DNA of 64,000 nucleotides, taken from Isoetes taiwanensis. Lineage: Eukaryota; Streptophyta; Lycopodiopsida; Isoetales; Isoetaceae. The stretch's first letter is position 1. Every line of letters starts with the position of its first letter. Shown in pieces: positions 61,083 through 64,000 of the stretch. A program made the translations under genes and the position numbers. The notes below the pieces were generated by a model. The model made no database searches. It was not told the origin of the DNA and was given only the letters and a program-made list of their open reading frames with translations. The stretch is taken from positions 12,662,134-12,726,133 of the forward strand of contig JAJEKV010000028.1 in NCBI GenBank assembly GCA_021234155.1. Direction: 5' to 3'.

Positions 61083-64000
61083 CATATATTACAAAATTCG
61101 TGCGCATATATAAATAGTTTTTTGCTGTTTCATTGAAGAGTGTGAATAGAGATTAGATGATGAAAAATTATGGCTCTCTGGCCTGTAATCTTCAGTACAT
61201 GCCAGAGTGTCATGACCTTTCAAAATGTAATCCTCGTCCACCCTTTTTTTTTATAATGGGCTCAAATATCCCACATGCATTCAATGTTCCACATGTTGCC
61301 AAATCAACAACTTCCAAATTAACAAATGCCAAATCCACGAATGCATTATGTTAAGGCATATTGTGTACAACATGTTTGGTAAAGTGTGAGTCAACAATTT
61401 TCAAGTCAACAAGTGTGAATCACCCCTAAGCAAAAGTTTGATTTTCATTAACCAAATTTTGCAACAATAATGCTCCATGTTGCGAAATCAACAATTACCA
61501 AATTTTGACTTATGCTATTCTATGCATTATGTTAAGCATATTGTGTACAACATGTTTGGTAAAGCGTAAGTCAACAATTTTTAAGTCAACAAGTGTGAAT
61601 CACCCCCAAGCATTTGGTAAAGCATAAGTCAACAATTTTCAAGTCAACAAGTGTGAATCACCCCCAAGCAAATGTTTGACTTTTATTGACCAAATTTTGA
61701 CTTGTTGTTACAACTTCAATTTAGTGAGCAAACCTAGGTGCTTGGAATCTAGGACTTCTGAATAGTAACTAGGACTTCTTCAAGCAATGGTATTTAACTC
61801 CATCTAGTATCATTTATCATTGGATATTAAATTTGAGGATAAATGCAATATTTTGCAAGATGGCTTTCTATTTCTCATGATAATATCAAGTCTTAAGTCT
61901 CATAGTATTCCAGATTATGCAAAGTAAATAACTGGAGAGCCTATATTGTTCACATATATTATGAAATTCTAATATATAGAAAGTTTAAAATAATGAGATG
62001 TTTAGGGTAAGTATTTTGAAAACCCTAAACGTGCATTGCTATCATTCTCGGCGGCTGCCAGACAAGCGCCTGAGGTTCTGTTCTTGATTTCTTTTGTCTG
62101 ATCAGTATGGGATGCCCAATTTCGGCCCATTCTTTGAAGATTCGTAAATCCTGCATGTTCTTATATGCTCTAAGAAAAAAACATAGCCAATTTCGGCCCT
62201 TGCTTGAAAGTTTTTGTGGAAAACCTAACACGATTTATTCGAATCTCTGAAGCATAGACATGCAATCCAGTTCTGCAATCCAGGTTTGCAAATGCTGAAA
62301 TACTTTGCATTATCTACCTTTATTTCATTTAGATTATGCTGCCACAGGCTCTACTAAGATAGTTTATGAGCATATTTGTTTAGATATCTCCTTCTCTATA
62401 GATACTTTATCTATGAGATTTTTTGTAAAAAGCTGCTGATTCCTTCTTATATTTGCCTCTATTACTAACGGAGGACAAAAGTGCTACATTGGGTGAAGGG
62501 CTATACGCCGAAAAAACCTAATGTACCTTTTGGCCCTCACAGATTTACCATTTTCATGCTAAATTTGTGTTGATTGGCTGCAGGTACGGGTTTTTTCCTC
62601 TCAATGTGGCGTCTTTTGTCTTGTGAAGTTTATTGTAGCTGGCAATGGTGATGGAATCAAGCCAAAGATTACACAAATGGTGCTATCCTTAAGTTACAGG
62701 GATATTACTCTGCCTTTTTCAATTTATAGCTGGATCTATTACTTGGATAGACAAATGCATCCATTTATTTTTTCTATTTAAATTGAAGCATTATGGTCAT
62801 TTTGCACTAAATATAAATATGATAAACAGATGATTCGATAACATTTGGCTGGTTAAATTGTGAATTAGCCTGGCAATAATGGCAAAGGCTGTTATGGCAT
62901 CAGAGGAATATTAGTCCCAGATTTATTACATTGGGTTGGAATTCTTAGTTCAAGAAAGAGTCGTATTTGCTGTTTAAGGCTTATAATACTAGGCTGGTTT
63001 TATATGCTTTGATAAGTGCCTGAGACTATGGATGTGGAGTACCATCATGGATTAGCCTAGTCCATGTATGGATGGATAATACTACCAAGGGATTGACCGA
63101 GGTAGATGATTGTGCTAGTATAGGCTAGTGCTGTGTGGGTTTTTTTTAGATACTTCCATTCATTGGTTTTACCAATGTTGCTCTTATCCTATGGTCTATG
63201 GTACAACAAGCATACTCATATTTTGTCTCCATTTTATGATTCACTTTGACAATTGAAATGTGGAGTCTTATCTCATGTGGAGTCTTATCTCATATGCATA
63301 CTCATAAGTGGTGGATTTACATTTTTATAGGTAAAGCAAATACTACAGGATGACATTTGGTAATGAAGTGCCACTCGGCCTCATTTCCAATAAATCAAAT
63401 ATTCCAAGCTGAGATTTGGTAATGAAGTGCCACTCAACCTCATTTTTCAATAAATGAAATATTCCAGAATGATGTTGGCAATGAAGTGCCATTTGGCTTA
63501 ACGTCTTCTGTCTTCTGCACTATGATAAATAAGAGCCATAGTGCTCATACATGCAAGGGATAATTTCCCTTTTATGCCATTTGGCTTAAAACTCTCAATA
63601 GTCATTTGGGGACTGAGATACAGGAAATTGCATACTTTGACAAGCACAAAGTAAATTCAACCTTTAAAGTTCATATACAAGAAATTGAAGCGAGTATAAA
63701 GAGGTATTTATGTGCTCGTTTCAATTTTTCTAATTATATTGATTGTGATTATAGGGTAAGGCATGACCCCTGCTGTAATGGTAGGGTCATGTCCACCCTA
63801 TGATTACAATATGACAAGCAGTGGTCTGTCATATCCTACGGTAGGAGGTAGGATTTTTTTTATTATTAATAAATGATATTTTAAGTTAGCCACATGTTGG
63901 CTTTCAAGTTAGCTACATCTTGGCTACAAGTTGGCTACTTACTGATTTCTTAAATTTGAAAGTCTAATGTTAATATCATCACTAAATGAATGCGTAGCAT
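61083..64000. other. AT-rich DNA with short tandem repeats, no gene seen
   Basis: Holds three copies of a 50-bp stretch (agtcaacaatttt...cacccc, at 61389, 61569 and 61627) and a 60-bp tandem repeat (ggtaatgaagtgcc) at 63345-63500. Short open frames show no known domain. No RNA gene was recognised. Confidence 0.45.

Overview
This window looks like repeat-rich nuclear DNA of a land plant. The evidence is a GT37-type (xyloglucan fucosyltransferase family) gene fragment, Ty3/gypsy and Ty1/copia LTR retrotransposons with plant-type domains, plant LINEs, Helitron-like termini, and repeat differences concentrated at CAG/CTG sites, the CHG context that plants methylate. The species cannot be named from the sequence. 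No intact host gene was found; almost everything readable is transposon or a broken gene.

Layout, left to right. Positions 1-16992 (copy A) and about 19103-36096 (copy B) are the same locus present twice in direct orientation about 19.1 kb apart. Each copy holds the 3' half of a minus-strand GT37 gene, an 11.1 kb minus-strand Ty3/gypsy element that splits a GT37 coding exon just before its GLGN motif, and the other side of the interrupted gene. The gypsy element reads LTR, gag (three zinc knuckles), protease, RT, RNase H, integrase, then a 0.93 kb gap, a roughly 3 kb accessory ORF, polypurine tract and LTR. The gap carries a small antisense plus-strand ORF behind its own TATA box. Both copies share the same damage: YxDD reads FQDA in RT, the integrase catalytic Glu reads Ala, and a UAG lies between protease and RT. 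They also share the same difference between 5' and 3' LTR, so the insertion predates the duplication, unless the duplication is an assembly error.

From 36.0 to 39.5 kb there are minus-strand Ty1/copia and LINE relics and a LINE 3' tail. From 40.4 to 56.5 kb a second segmental duplication (40.4-45.0 and 46.9-55.0 kb) is built around a plus-strand LINE relic. Later insertions sit in it: two related 5'-truncated minus-strand LINEs, an 80 bp LINE tail, an ATT microsatellite, and a complete non-autonomous LTR retrotransposon (48242-54221) with a CCTCA target duplication, a tRNA-Met-type primer site and a polypurine tract. Its 5' LTR lost about 660 bp that include the TATA box and an RY-motif cluster.

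From 56.5 to 64 kb there are tandem repeats, exons of a decayed plus-strand gene (RING-H2-like segment and an FCP1/NIF-type phosphatase domain lacking the catalytic aspartates), a solo LTR with a perfect ACATG target duplication (59862-61077), and otherwise anonymous AT-rich DNA. Many frameshifts in the first 36 kb fall at CAG/CTG trinucleotides in only one of the two copies, which points to base-calling errors at CHG-methylated DNA. Reading-frame breaks seen in one copy only should therefore be treated with suspicion.
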